Source: Bog-473 sp963791455 (GTDB lineage: Bacteria; Actinomycetota; Acidimicrobiia; Acidimicrobiales; RAAP-2). Taken from it: a stretch of 64,000 bases of DNA. The stretch covers positions 1 through 64,000 of the forward strand of contig CAWBSM010000004.1 in the NCBI GenBank assembly GCA_963791455.1, in the 5' to 3' direction. The notes under the pieces are model-generated. The model did no database searches and was not told the DNA's origin. It was given only the letters and a program-made list of their open reading frames with translations. Positions 26,944 through 35,891 of this stretch are shown here, one piece after another. A program made the position numbers and the translations under genes. How positions within the stretch are numbered: position 1 is the stretch's first letter; each line of letters begins with the position of its first letter.

Positions 26944-27499
26944 GCCGCTTCACGTTCCCAACGCTTATTCATGTCAAACGTCGATCACGCTCCATCGAGC
27001 ACGTGTATCGATTGATTCGGCTTGAAAGGCATGGCTTTTTTGACGTATTGAAGGGACTGGTGTCCGCAGCATTCTTTGGCCGGCCCGGCGCAACCCCGTG
27101 TCTTGCGTCTGGCGACGCGGGTAATCGAGGAACAACAGCGGCGCGAGAGCGAAACCAAAAGAGCGAGGCGAGTACCGGGCATCACTGCTCGCTGTCGATC
27201 TGAACTGAGAATCGACCGCCACACCGTTTGATTCCCGGCAGTGCGAACGACGGCCGTGGAACTGAATGCATGGTTCTCGGCGTATGCCGCCATGAACGCC
27301 GGAACGGATGATTCCCACGAAAGAGCCCGAGCTTCCCCGCTGCTTCGGTTTCCCCTGGGTGTGGTGGCCGCGGCGTTCCAGCGCGTCAATCCACACCACC
27401 GTTTCCAGCGAGGGATACCTGGGTAATCCCAAATCGATCAGCCAGGGTGACGGGCCTTGGCTATACCTGGACGTGAGTGGAGAGGAGCAGCCGTCGAAA
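26944..27499. other. 556-bp stretch without a convincing gene
   Basis: Divergent region between the small membrane peptide (minus) and the plasmid-stabilisation-like gene (plus). Open frames on the minus strand here lack family features. I see no repeat or dyad. Confidence 0.4.
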
Positions 27500-27826
27500 A
27501 TGCCACAACGGGCCTGGAGCAACAAGCGAGAGCGCCAATACGAGCATATAAAAGCCGGATTGGAGAAACGAGGCGATTCAGAACATCTTGCAACGGAAAT
27601 CGCTGCCCGGACTGTGAACAAGGAGCGCGCCCGAGCCGGCGAGGCACAGCAGTCCAGTTCGACCTCGACCCGAGACATCTCGTCCGGTCGCCGAGGCGGG
27701 CTGCGTTCGCATCGAGGTGCTGGCGGACGAACGAAAGACCAGCTCTACGAGGAAGCTCGTCACAAAGGCATCCACGGCCGTTCCAAGATGACCAAAGCCC
27801 AGCTCGAGAGAGCATTGAATCGTTAG
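27500..27826 (+). CDS. Plasmid-stabilisation-like protein with Rho N-terminal-like SAP helix pair
   Basis: The protein has 108 residues from ATG at 27500. The N-terminal half RAWSNKRERQYEHIKAGLEKRG then EIAARTVNKERARAGE is a conserved actinobacterial block annotated as plasmid stabilisation protein; the C-terminal half TKDQLYEEARHKGIHGRSKMTKAQLERAL is a Rho-N/SAP-like helix-extended-helix that can bind nucleic acids. It is very basic. The annotation name is historical; no partner toxin or antitoxin is beside it. A chromosomal DNA-binding stress role is likely. Confidence 0.75.
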   Translation: MPQRAWSNKRERQYEHIKAGLEKRGDSEHLATEIAARTVNKERARAGEAQQSSSTSTRDISSGRRGGLRSHRGAGGRTKDQLYEEARHKGIHGRSKMTKAQLERALNR

Positions 27827-27904
27827 AGACTGGCCGAACGCTCGGCTGGGACAATTGCAGTACATGGCTGGACGAGCGGCCGTTGGGCGGAAGAAGGGAG
27901 ACCT

Positions 27905-28498
27905 ATGACAAACACACAGCGGCATGAGCCCGCCGTGGAGTTCGACCTGCTGGATCTGTATTCGCGCGCAAGCGAATGGACTGGAAGCAAAGTCCAAAGT
28001 GCGGTTCCCAGGCTTGATGACCCAACAATCTGTGACGACTGGGATGTGCGTACGCTTTTGAGTCATATGCTCCAGACCCAGAGGTACTTTGTGGGGGCAG
28101 CGAGAGGCGATGACGTCGATCCCCCGTCCCAAAGTCCTCCTCAGCTACTGAGCGACGATCCGTGTGCGGACTTTGCTGACGCGAGGGCCGAGACACTTCG
28201 TACCTTCAGTGAGCCGGGAGTCATCGACCAGACTGGGCCGGCTCTTGGCATCGCATTTAGCGATCAGCTGTTGCACGGATGGGATCTGGCCGTATCGACG
28301 GGGCAGGATCAGGTGATGCCTGCAGCACTTCCCGAAGCTGCTTACAAGATCATCCATGGACGCTTTACCGACGAACAACGCAAGGGCGTGTTCAAGCCGG
28401 AGTTGGCCATCGCGCCGGACTCGTCTGCTCAAGACAAGTTACTTGCCTACACCGGACGTGATCCCTCGGGAGGGTCATATCAACGCACCCCAAGATGA
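27905..28498 (+). CDS. TIGR03086/mycothiol-dependent maleylpyruvate-isomerase-like protein
   Basis: The protein has 197 residues; GGGAG lies 4 nt before ATG. It is a DinB-like four-helix bundle: LYSRASEWTGSKV, CDDWDVRTLLSHMLQTQRYF with the first metal His, and DQLLHGWDLAVSTGQ with the second. Relatives bind a divalent metal and use mycothiol as cofactor, for example maleylpyruvate isomerase or S-transferases. The fold implies the host makes mycothiol or a related thiol. The substrate is unknown. Confidence 0.85.
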   Translation: MTNTQRHEPAVEFDLLDLYSRASEWTGSKVQSAVPRLDDPTICDDWDVRTLLSHMLQTQRYFVGAARGDDVDPPSQSPPQLLSDDPCADFADARAETLRTFSEPGVIDQTGPALGIAFSDQLLHGWDLAVSTGQDQVMPAALPEAAYKIIHGRFTDEQRKGVFKPELAIAPDSSAQDKLLAYTGRDPSGGSYQRTPR

Positions 28499-28790
28499 TG
28501 CGGAAAGCGCCATGAAACTCTCTTCACGGTTCGGTGAAGATGGCGCCAGTTCCAGGTCGTCGATATGTTCGATGGGCTCTTGACGTCGCTCACTCGAGCC
28601 ACTGAGGAAGTGGGGATCGAGCCGGCGCAGCCGGCCTTCAATAATGCAGATAGTGCGTCTCTGTTCAGCATTCGCAGCTGACGTCGACGAAGACCCGCGC
28701 CACGTCTCTGGCCCATGCCCGAGACCGGCCGCTTCCTGAGCCTTTCACGAGAATGCTCCTCGTCGGCCAATCAGCGACTCCCCCTCCGTC

Positions 28791-29975
28791 ATGCCGGTGA
28801 CCCGGCACGGCCTCGTCAACGCTGGTCAACGCGATCGCTGGTGGGACGGGGTCTTCGACTCACGTTTTGGATTGGTATTGGCCGGAGCTGGGATCGCCGG
28901 ACTCGCTCTCTCTGCCACTTTGCGACCAGCTCAGGCCGGTGCGGCCGCGGCACAAGTGTGGTCGCCCTTCGTATTGGTCGCCGGCCTACTGCTCATCGGG
29001 CTCGTGGCCGACGACGACGGGCTTTTCTCGTCCGCCGGTCAGAGCTTGGCGAGCACAGCCCGGAGCGGGCTCGCCATCTTCATCGGTTCGACCTTGATGG
29101 TCGGCGTCGTGACGGCTTTGCTCAACCTCGACACCGCCGTCGCCTTCCTGACCCCTGTTCTCGTCCACGCAGCTCGCAGACGTGGGCAGGGCGAAAACCT
29201 CTTGCTCTACGGATGCATCTTGTTGGCCAACGCCGGATCGTTGTTCCTCCCAGGTTCCAATCTCACCAATCTGATCGTGCTCGGTCATCTCCACCTGACC
29301 GGTGGGCAGTTCCTTGCCCGCATGTGGGCGCCCGCCCTTTGCGCCCTGGTGACAACGGCCTTGGTGGTGGCCGCCTTCGAGCACAAGGCGCTCTTTGTTC
29401 GGGTGGACGGCCACTCGCCCTCCCGGCCTCCAGTCATCGGACTCGGCCTCGGAGCGATTGCCTTGGCGGCATTCTTCATCCTCATCTTCCCGACACCGGC
29501 ACTACCAGTGGTCGCCATCGGCATCGGCGCCATCTCGGTACGACTGGCAACGGGAAAGGACCACGTCGGGCGCGTGCTCGGCGTTCTGGGTTTGCCCGTG
29601 CTCGTCGGGCTGTTCGGCGTCGCCGTGGCTCTGGGCACGCTTGGTCGCGTTTGGACGGGACCCGGAGCGCTGCTCACGCATCTGAACATGTGGGAGACGG
29701 CGGTGGTGGCGTCGATCGCCTCCGTGTGGGTCAATAATCTTCCCGCGGCTTCACTGCTCGCAGCGCACCATCCACCACATCCATTCGCCCTTTTGGTCGG
29801 TCTCAACATCGGCCCGAATCTGTTCGTCACAGGGTCCTTGGCTTGGCTCTTGTGGTTACGGGCGGCTCGCTCAGCGGGTGCTCAGCCTTCGATACAAAAG
29901 GCGAGCCGCATGGGGTTGGTGGCTGTTCCGGTCTCTCTTGTGGTCACCGTTGGGGTCCTGGCGATGATCGGGTGA
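28791..29975 (+). CDS. ArsB/NhaD (ion transporter superfamily) permease
   Basis: The protein has 394 residues with about 10-11 membrane helices. Family marks: LLNLDTAVAFLTPVLVHAARRRG after helix 3, ANAGSLFLPGSNLTNLIVL with the re-entrant ion-binding Ser/Asn loop, and in the second half SVWVNNLPAASLLA and GLNIGPNLFVTGSLAWLLW. It is closest in pattern to arsenical pump membrane proteins, which export arsenite or exchange ions with protons. No ArsR or ArsA gene is next to it, so the substrate is open. The 290-bp region before it has only a 38-codon open frame (28565-28681) without known features. Confidence 0.85.
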   Translation: MPVTRHGLVNAGQRDRWWDGVFDSRFGLVLAGAGIAGLALSATLRPAQAGAAAAQVWSPFVLVAGLLLIGLVADDDGLFSSAGQSLASTARSGLAIFIGSTLMVGVVTALLNLDTAVAFLTPVLVHAARRRGQGENLLLYGCILLANAGSLFLPGSNLTNLIVLGHLHLTGGQFLARMWAPALCALVTTALVVAAFEHKALFVRVDGHSPSRPPVIGLGLGAIALAAFFILIFPTPALPVVAIGIGAISVRLATGKDHVGRVLGVLGLPVLVGLFGVAVALGTLGRVWTGPGALLTHLNMWETAVVASIASVWVNNLPAASLLAAHHPPHPFALLVGLNIGPNLFVTGSLAWLLWLRAARSAGAQPSIQKASRMGLVAVPVSLVVTVGVLAMIG

Positions 29976-30208
29976 TCTGGCGAGACCTCCAACGACATAG
30001 CTACTGCGCGGACGGGCGGTCCCAGTCGGCGCTGCGCTCGTCGACCTCCCATCGGCACATTCGATCAGCCGGCGTTCGGCGCCGGCCCGCGTACGACACC
30101 TCTGCCGGGGGCCGACCGGCATGCTATGCCAATCCCACGGGAACGCGCTGGGTCGCGGGAGGTGCCGAGTGCTTTCTGGGCTCAGCTTGGTGGAACCCCC
30201 CCCTTCCA

Positions 30209-30224
30209 TTGGGCGTTCGCCTAA
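30209..30224. promoter_or_regulatory. 16-bp dyad, putative regulon operator (site 1)
   Basis: The minus strand reads TTAGGCGAACGCCCAA, an inverted repeat of TTRGGC/GCCCAA. It differs by one base from the site at 39750. It lies 33 bp before the crotonase start codon, where a repressor would block transcription or early elongation. Confidence 0.6.
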
Positions 30225-30256
30225 GATCGATGCAGACCGGACGAGGAGGAATCACC

Positions 30257-31174
30257 GTGAAGGACTATCGGTACATCAAGTGCGAGACGGTCGACGACGG
30301 CCGGATAGCGCGCATCATCTTGAACCGTCCCGAGGCGCGGAATGCACAGCATCGGGGACTTCTGGTGGAGTTACACGACGCATTCTTGACCATGGAGGCA
30401 GACGACATGGTGCGCGTCGTGATCCTCAGCGGGGCCGGTCCCATCTTCTCGGCGGGTCACGACATGGGCTCCGCAGAGTCTTTGGCCGAGCGCACCCCGG
30501 GCCCCGATCTGCACCCGACCTTTGAGATCAACGGAGGCACCAGGGAGGGTGCAGAGGGGCGGATGCTCGGAGAGTGGCACTACTTCTTCCAGAACACTTT
30601 GCGTTGGCGGAACTTGCGCAAGATCACGATCGCCGAGGTCCAAGGGACGGTGTTCGCCGCGGGACTGATGCTGATGTGGGCCTGTGACTTGATTGTCGCG
30701 GCGGAAAATGCAGCGTTTGCCGATGTCGTCGGCACCCGTCTCGGCATGTGCGGAGTGGAGTACTTCGCTCATCCCTGGGAATTCGGACCACGGAAGACCA
30801 AGGAGCTCATGCTTACCGGTGATTCGGTCACGGCCCAAGAGGCTCATGCCCTCGGAATGGTCTCAAAGATCTTTCCGGAGGACAAGCTCTCCGAGCGCAC
30901 CTTGGAGTTCGCCCGCCGTGTCGCCGCGCTGCCCACGATGACCGCGCTGCTGATCAAAGAGTCCGTGAACCAAACGGTCGACAACATGGGTTTCTTCAAC
31001 GCGCTGCAGTCCTGCTTCACGCTCCACCAGCTGAATCACGCACACTGGGCCGAGATCCACGAGAACCATTACCCGGTTGGTCTCCCAGAAGACGGATTAG
31101 TCGATTGGCGCTCCGCGCCACCCGTGGTTCCGGCAGTAGTCGACCGGGTTCGCGCCCCGGACCCCGTCAAGTAG
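30257..31174 (+). CDS. Crotonase/enoyl-CoA hydratase family protein
   Basis: The protein has 305 residues from GTG at 30257, with GAGGAGG 7 nt upstream; a longer frame upstream lacks support. The crotonase core is clear: LNRPEARNAQ, the first oxyanion-hole loop SGAGPIFSAGHDM, and the second, AEVQGTVFAAGLMLMWACDLIVA. The usual two catalytic Glu positions around GTRLGMCGVEYF are not in the standard pattern, so it may be an isomerase, hydrolase or another crotonase activity. It works on a CoA thioester in the cytosol. A class II aldolase gene follows 41 bp on, and a regulon operator precedes it. Confidence 0.88.
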   Translation: MKDYRYIKCETVDDGRIARIILNRPEARNAQHRGLLVELHDAFLTMEADDMVRVVILSGAGPIFSAGHDMGSAESLAERTPGPDLHPTFEINGGTREGAEGRMLGEWHYFFQNTLRWRNLRKITIAEVQGTVFAAGLMLMWACDLIVAAENAAFADVVGTRLGMCGVEYFAHPWEFGPRKTKELMLTGDSVTAQEAHALGMVSKIFPEDKLSERTLEFARRVAALPTMTALLIKESVNQTVDNMGFFNALQSCFTLHQLNHAHWAEIHENHYPVGLPEDGLVDWRSAPPVVPAVVDRVRAPDPVK

Positions 31175-31215
31175 GACACTGACGCTGACGTCGAGGACAA
31201 GGAGGAACATCCGCG

Positions 31216-31959
31216 ATGCGGGATGCAGGGCAATCGTCGAACATCAGCGCTGAACTGATCGCCGAGGTGGCCCGCTCGGCCAAGACGCTTTGGGAACTCG
31301 AACTGACGTCGGGTCTCGATGCCGGTGACACCAGTTCGCGCGACCCCGAAACCGGCACCATCTATATTCTGCCGAGACCAGATCCCGAGCGACCGTTCGC
31401 CAACTGGAGTCAGATAAGCGAGGACGACGTCGCTGTTGTCGATCGTGAGGGCAACGTGATCATCGACGGCGGCATCGAGCCGACGGTCGAGTTGCAGACG
31501 CACCTAGGCATCTACGACACCCGACCGGATGTCCACGCGATCGTCCACAGCCACGGCGAATGGTCCCAGATCTTCTCGGTCATGCGGTGGGACATCCCCA
31601 CCTACACCTCCGAGACCTACCTCGTTGCCGGATTGGGTCCGATCAGGTGCGCACCGTCGGGCGGGGTGGCGACCGTCGAGGTGGCGCGTCAGGCCGTCGA
31701 GGCGCTCGGCGCTCGTTCCAAGGCGGCGCTGCTGCCCTCACACGGAGCGGTATGCGTCGGCAAGACGTTTGATGAGGCGTTCCATGTGGCGCGAATGGTC
31801 GAGCGGGCGGCGCGCCAAGCGACGTTCATCCGGCTTTTCGGGGGAGCGCCACAGATGACGCTGCACGATCTGATGAGCCCGGAGAGCTACAAGAGGATGG
31901 AGAAAGCCGCCCACGCGAGGGGTGAGACCGTCGAAGACGTTCTGGCTCGGTCGCTGTGA
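31216..31959 (+). CDS. Class II aldolase/adducin family protein
   Basis: The protein has 247 residues; AAGGAGG lies 9 nt before ATG. Metal ligands are in HAIVHSHGEWS (His111, His113) with a third His in LPSHGAVCVG; Glu92 in EPTVELQTHLGIY fits the catalytic acid. The family includes fuculose-phosphate aldolase and ribulose-phosphate epimerase, but in catabolic clusters members often do retro-aldol cleavage or decarboxylation of other substrates. It follows the crotonase, which could supply a beta-hydroxy compound for it. Confidence 0.86.
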   Translation: MRDAGQSSNISAELIAEVARSAKTLWELELTSGLDAGDTSSRDPETGTIYILPRPDPERPFANWSQISEDDVAVVDREGNVIIDGGIEPTVELQTHLGIYDTRPDVHAIVHSHGEWSQIFSVMRWDIPTYTSETYLVAGLGPIRCAPSGGVATVEVARQAVEALGARSKAALLPSHGAVCVGKTFDEAFHVARMVERAARQATFIRLFGGAPQMTLHDLMSPESYKRMEKAAHARGETVEDVLARSL

Positions 31960-31960
31960 C

Positions 31961-31973
31961 CGGCCTCAGGCCG
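31961..31973. terminator. Small hairpin between convergent genes
   Basis: CGGCC, loop TCA, GGCCG fills the 14-bp gap between the aldolase gene (plus) and the SDR gene (minus). It may act in both directions; the stem is short. Confidence 0.3.
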
Positions 31974-32882
31974 TCAGCCCATTTGGCCCTCGTAGGGGTT
32001 GTTGAGCGTGAAGGGCACGTCGGCGAACCGCGCCGCCTCGACCTTGAGCTCGGCCACGGACCAGAGCCCCTCTTTCTCAATGGCATCCACGATGGCGAAG
32101 GGTTGGAAGAGGTGCACCGTCCCTCCAGAGACGAGGAAGATCCGACCGTGAATGGGACACTCCTCGCTGGCGAGGTAGGCGACGAAAGGTGCGATGTTGG
32201 ACGGGGATATGGGGGACCATTCGTCGCTCGGCGTCGCTGTTCGGTCTGGAACCAAGCCGCTGGTGAGACGAGTAGCCGCTGCCGGCGCGATGGCGTTGAC
32301 GCGCACCCCGTAGCGGCTCAGTTCGGAGTCAGCAATCATCGTGAAGGTCGCAATGCCAATCTTGGCGGCACCGTAGTTCGTCTGTCCCGTATTGCCGAAC
32401 AAGCCGGAAGCGGACGAGGTGTTGATGATGGAGCGCTTTCCCTCCCGTCCGGCCTTGGCTTGCTCGCGCCAGTAGGCGGCCGCCCAGCGCGTCGGACAGA
32501 AGTGGCCCCGCAGATGGACCCGGATGACGGAATCCCACTCCTCGGCCGACATATTGACCAGCATGCGGTCGCGCAGGATTCCGGCATTGTTCACGAGGAT
32601 GTGAAGATCACCGAAGGCGTCAACGGCTTGCTCGATCATGCGCTTCGCGCCCTCCCAGTCGGCCACATCGTCGAAGTTGGCAATCGCCCGTCCGCCCGCC
32701 TCCGTGATCTCGTCCACGACCAGCTGCGCCGGAGAGACGTCGGCGCCGCTGCCGTCGGTGTTTCCACCGAGATCGTTCACCACCACCTTGGCACCCTCGG
32801 CGGCCATCAGGAGCGCATGCGCGCGGCCAATGCCTCGACCGGCGCCGGTCACGATCGCGACGCGGTCCTTCAATTCATTCAT
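31974..32882 (-). CDS. Short-chain dehydrogenase, (3R)-hydroxyacyl-CoA dehydrogenase-like
   Basis: The protein has 302 residues. The Rossmann motif TGAGRGIG (12-19) and NNAG are present, with catalytic Ser in NTSSASGLFG and Tyr/Lys in NYGAAK. The insertion VNDLGGNTDGSGAD after the second strand and the length of about 300 are typical of the peroxisomal multifunctional enzyme type 2 dehydrogenase family (HSD17B4-like), which oxidises (3R)-hydroxyacyl-CoA with NAD+, for instance in sterol side-chain breakdown. It is divergent from the P450 gene. Role in beta-oxidation of the cluster's substrate is likely. Confidence 0.9.
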   Translation of the reverse strand: MNELKDRVAIVTGAGRGIGRAHALLMAAEGAKVVVNDLGGNTDGSGADVSPAQLVVDEITEAGGRAIANFDDVADWEGAKRMIEQAVDAFGDLHILVNNAGILRDRMLVNMSAEEWDSVIRVHLRGHFCPTRWAAAYWREQAKAGREGKRSIINTSSASGLFGNTGQTNYGAAKIGIATFTMIADSELSRYGVRVNAIAPAAATRLTSGLVPDRTATPSDEWSPISPSNIAPFVAYLASEECPIHGRIFLVSGGTVHLFQPFAIVDAIEKEGLWSVAELKVEAARFADVPFTLNNPYEGQMG

Positions 32883-33055
32883 GGCGTTCGTACCTCTTTC
32901 TCAACAGAGACCAGCGACTCCGCGTGCTCGGACGGGGCCAGTGTTGCTCGCCGATACGTGTGATACAACGGACTTCGCGCAGCTTGAGATCCGCGATGTC
33001 GGCCGACGAATCGTTTCCAGGGTGCATTGGCGGACGCCTCGACGGAAGGAGTGAC

Positions 33056-34276
33056 ATGGCACAGTCGTCGCAGAGCGAGACGGAAGCCCCGGCAGAATCT
33101 CCCGTGTTCAGGGGAAACGAGGAGGGAATGGACGATCTCTTCGATCTCGCTGAGCCTCAGCCCAAATACATCTCGCTGATCGAGAAGGGCGGCGTGGTTA
33201 CGCCCACCGAAGGTTTCACCGTCGTGGCCAGCCGGGCTGCCGTTGACGAAGTCCTCCGTGACCCGGGGGGCTTCACGTCGCGCGACATCGTCCAGCTGGG
33301 CAATGTGCGGCCGCTCATTCCGCTCAGCATCGACCCACCGGAGCACAAGAAGTATCGCCGCATCCTCGACCCGCTCTTCGCCCCGAAGAAGATGGACGAG
33401 ATCGAGGAGGACGTCGCAGCCCGAGTGAACCACTTCATCGATGCGTTCATCGACCGGGGTTCTTGCAACTTCACAGAGGAATTGGCCGTCCCGTTTCCGT
33501 CCGCCGTCTTCCTCGGGTTGATGGGTCTGCCCTGGGAGGAGCTCGACACCCTCCTCCGTCTCAAGGATGGGATCATGCGCCCGGGCGGGGGTGGTCTGAG
33601 CCCGGAAGAGCAGGCGCGAATCCGCGACGAGACCGGCACTGAGATCTACGCCTACTTCAATGCCATTCTCGACGAGCGGCAGCGGGACCCCGAAGAAGAC
33701 ATCCTGACCGGGTTCTTGCACGCGGAGGTGGAAGGCGACAAGCTGACCCGCGAGGAGATCCTGGACATCTGCTTTCTGTTTTTGATTGCGGGGTTGGACA
33801 CCGTCACCGACTCCCTCACCTGCTTCTTCGCCTATCTGAGCCAGCACCCAGAGCACCGCCAACAGATCGTGGACGACCCGAACGTAATTCCGAGGGCCGT
33901 CGAGGAGATGCTGCGGTGGGAGACGCCGGTGGCTGGTACCGCCCGTCTGGCAACGGCCGACCGGGAAATCACGGGGTGCCCGGTCTCGGCGGGGAGCATC
34001 GTCTTCGTCTCGATCGGGGCGGCCAATGTCGACCCCGGCGAATTCGAGGATTCCATGGAAGTGCGGTTCGATCGAGAGGTGAACCGTCATCTGGCCTTCG
34101 GTGGCGGGGTCCACCGGTGCCTCGGGTCGCACCTGGCCCGCCGAGAACTGCGGATCGCCCTGCGGGAGTGGCACCGCCGTATCCCCGACTACGGGCTGAC
34201 ACCCGGGATCGAACTGGAGTACCCGCCGGGGCTCCGCATGGTGCAGAACCTGGACCTCGTTTGGCCCGCACGTTAG
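33056..34276 (+). CDS. Cytochrome P450
   Basis: The protein has 406 residues from ATG at 33056 (GGAAGGAG upstream), a normal length for a soluble bacterial P450. The I-helix oxygen-activation motif is LIAGLDTVTD, the K-helix ExxR is EEMLRW, and the heme loop is FGGGVHRCLGSH with Cys355 as the iron ligand. It is a class I enzyme needing separate ferredoxin and reductase; neither is encoded here. It would hydroxylate the substrate early in its breakdown. The divergent SDR gene may oxidise a resulting alcohol or a later intermediate. Confidence 0.95.
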   Translation: MAQSSQSETEAPAESPVFRGNEEGMDDLFDLAEPQPKYISLIEKGGVVTPTEGFTVVASRAAVDEVLRDPGGFTSRDIVQLGNVRPLIPLSIDPPEHKKYRRILDPLFAPKKMDEIEEDVAARVNHFIDAFIDRGSCNFTEELAVPFPSAVFLGLMGLPWEELDTLLRLKDGIMRPGGGGLSPEEQARIRDETGTEIYAYFNAILDERQRDPEEDILTGFLHAEVEGDKLTREEILDICFLFLIAGLDTVTDSLTCFFAYLSQHPEHRQQIVDDPNVIPRAVEEMLRWETPVAGTARLATADREITGCPVSAGSIVFVSIGAANVDPGEFEDSMEVRFDREVNRHLAFGGGVHRCLGSHLARRELRIALREWHRRIPDYGLTPGIELEYPPGLRMVQNLDLVWPAR

Positions 34277-34389
34277 CCCTCCCGCGACCGAAGGACCGGT
34301 CCGGACTGTCTTCATCCCCGTCGTCGTCACCTGAGCGGTGTCGTGGCCGCCGGCCTTGGAGAGACCGAGCGCGTCCCGCGACGTGGTGC

Positions 34390-35601
34390 TCAGACCTTCA
34401 TGATCCGCGCCAGATTGCCACCCATGACCTTGGCCGTGTCCTCCGGCGACATGGTCCTCTCAACCAGCTCCGAGTAACTGAGGGGATCGGCCAAACCCTC
34501 CATATGGGGGAAATCGGAACCGAACATGACGTTGTCGACCCCGATCAGAGCGGCCAGCCCGGCCGGGTCTGGTTCCTGGAACGCGTGCACGAAGATGTTG
34601 CGCCTGAACACCATGAACGGGTCTTCCTCGAACATTTCGGGCGACCGCTCGTAGGTGGCTTGGATGTGCTGGACGAGTGGGCGCACCCACTCGGTGCCGA
34701 ACTCGACGGGAGCGAAGCGCAGCCGCGGAAAGCGCGTCGCCAGACCATGTCCAATGATGGAAGCTATTCCGTCTCGTATCGGCGACCTCGGAGACGCAAG
34801 CGAGAGAAAGGCCGGCGAGCCGTTCAACCCGGGAATGCCGCTGCCGAAGGGCCGGAACTCACTCCCCCCGAGTCCCTCCCACTCGTTCGTGTACCGCTGG
34901 TAGCCCGAGTCCGTCTGGTGCATCCCCACCAAAATGTCGGCATCCTGCACCGCCTCCCAGAAGGGGTCGAACTCGGGCAGGGCAAACGAGCGCCGCCCTT
35001 TCCACGTGGGCACCGGCGCGGTATGCAACAGGAACGACTTCGCACCATGCTCGACCACGAAATCGAGTTCCTTGACCGCATCGTCGAGCACGGAAAGGCT
35101 GATCATTGGTGTCGGGTACATCGCGTCGGCGTAGTTGTAGGTCCAATGCTCAAGCATCCACCGGTTGAAGGCCCGCAACACGACCTGAATGGCATCGGGG
35201 TCCGCGGCCAGTCGCTCTTCCACGCCCGTGGCCAGAGTGGGCCAGATGAGGGACCTGTCGATCCCCATGTCCTTCATGAGGGTGAGCCGGGGCTCGGGGT
35301 CGAAAAAGGCATCGACCGACGGTATGCCCCGGCGGTGCTGCGGATCGGCCTCAGATCCGCCCGGGGGCGCAACTCGGGCAAATGTCGGGTTCGGAATGAA
35401 GTCGCTGATCTTGTCCTTGAAGGCGACCTTGGTTCGATTGTCTATCTGGACGTACTTGACGATGCCTGCGAACTCCGGCGGGACGAATTTCGTGAGGGCA
35501 TCAGTGTTCTCGTACATGTGGTTGTCGGCATCGAACACCGGGTAGGGCAAATGTCGCTCGCGCATGTAAATGAACGCATCAGACACGTATTCCTCAGTCA
35601 T
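34390..35601 (-). CDS. Amidohydrolase-2 family protein (1)
   Basis: The protein has 403 residues from ATG at 35601 (GAGGGAGG upstream). It has a TIM-barrel metal site: DADNH at 24-28 with the first His, LVGMHQTDSG mid-protein, and SDFPHMEG near the C-terminus with the late Asp. This family (ACMSD-like) includes decarboxylases and C-C or C-N hydrolases of aromatic and cyclic substrates. One of four such genes in this region. It is divergent from the double CoA-transferase gene, and the regulon operator at 35672 lies between them. Confidence 0.87.
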   Translation of the reverse strand: MTEEYVSDAFIYMRERHLPYPVFDADNHMYENTDALTKFVPPEFAGIVKYVQIDNRTKVAFKDKISDFIPNPTFARVAPPGGSEADPQHRRGIPSVDAFFDPEPRLTLMKDMGIDRSLIWPTLATGVEERLAADPDAIQVVLRAFNRWMLEHWTYNYADAMYPTPMISLSVLDDAVKELDFVVEHGAKSFLLHTAPVPTWKGRRSFALPEFDPFWEAVQDADILVGMHQTDSGYQRYTNEWEGLGGSEFRPFGSGIPGLNGSPAFLSLASPRSPIRDGIASIIGHGLATRFPRLRFAPVEFGTEWVRPLVQHIQATYERSPEMFEEDPFMVFRRNIFVHAFQEPDPAGLAALIGVDNVMFGSDFPHMEGLADPLSYSELVERTMSPEDTAKVMGGNLARIMKV

Positions 35602-35671
35602 GGCCCTCCCTCTCGAAGAACGCCCGACGCCGCACGCTGGCCGCCAGTCTATCTCGGAAGAAACCGCCCTG

Positions 35672-35687
35672 CTGGGCAAATGCCCAA
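35672..35687. promoter_or_regulatory. 16-bp dyad, putative regulon operator (site 2)
   Basis: CTGGGCAAATGCCCAA contains the perfect inverted repeat GGGCA/TGCCC. It lies 70 bp before the amidohydrolase start and 204 bp before the CoA-transferase start, and could control both divergent genes. Confidence 0.55.
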
Positions 35688-35791
35688 AAACCGGAACCGC
35701 GACGTTGGCCAGCGAGCTGACCAGGTCAGAGACGGTTCGTTGCGATCTCTCGACTGCAGTCGAACCGGTTCGCGTTTCCGGGGTCGTCAGA

Positions 35792-35820
35792 CTGAACGTT
35801 TACACGGTCGCCGTTACTAT
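35792..35820 (+). promoter_or_regulatory. Possible promoter of the double CoA-transferase gene
   Basis: CTGAAC (35792-35797), a 17-bp spacer and TACTAT (35815-35820) make a weak sigma-70-like pair 71 bp before the GTG start. Hexamer match is moderate. Confidence 0.35.
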
Positions 35821-35891
35821 GCGGCACCGCGACCGAGCGCCCTGCGGGGTAACGCTTCGCGCACCAGCGGCGGGTCAAGGGAGCAGAGTCG

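Noticed and set aside
27500..27826. Plasmid-borne or toxin-antitoxin locus
   Set aside because: The plasmid stabilisation name is historical; there is no partner gene, replication gene or mobility gene nearby.
32879..34330. 483-codon open frame on the minus strand opposite the P450 gene
   Set aside because: It is antisense to a textbook P450 with heme and ExxR motifs; long antisense frames are common in high-GC DNA and this one has no family features.
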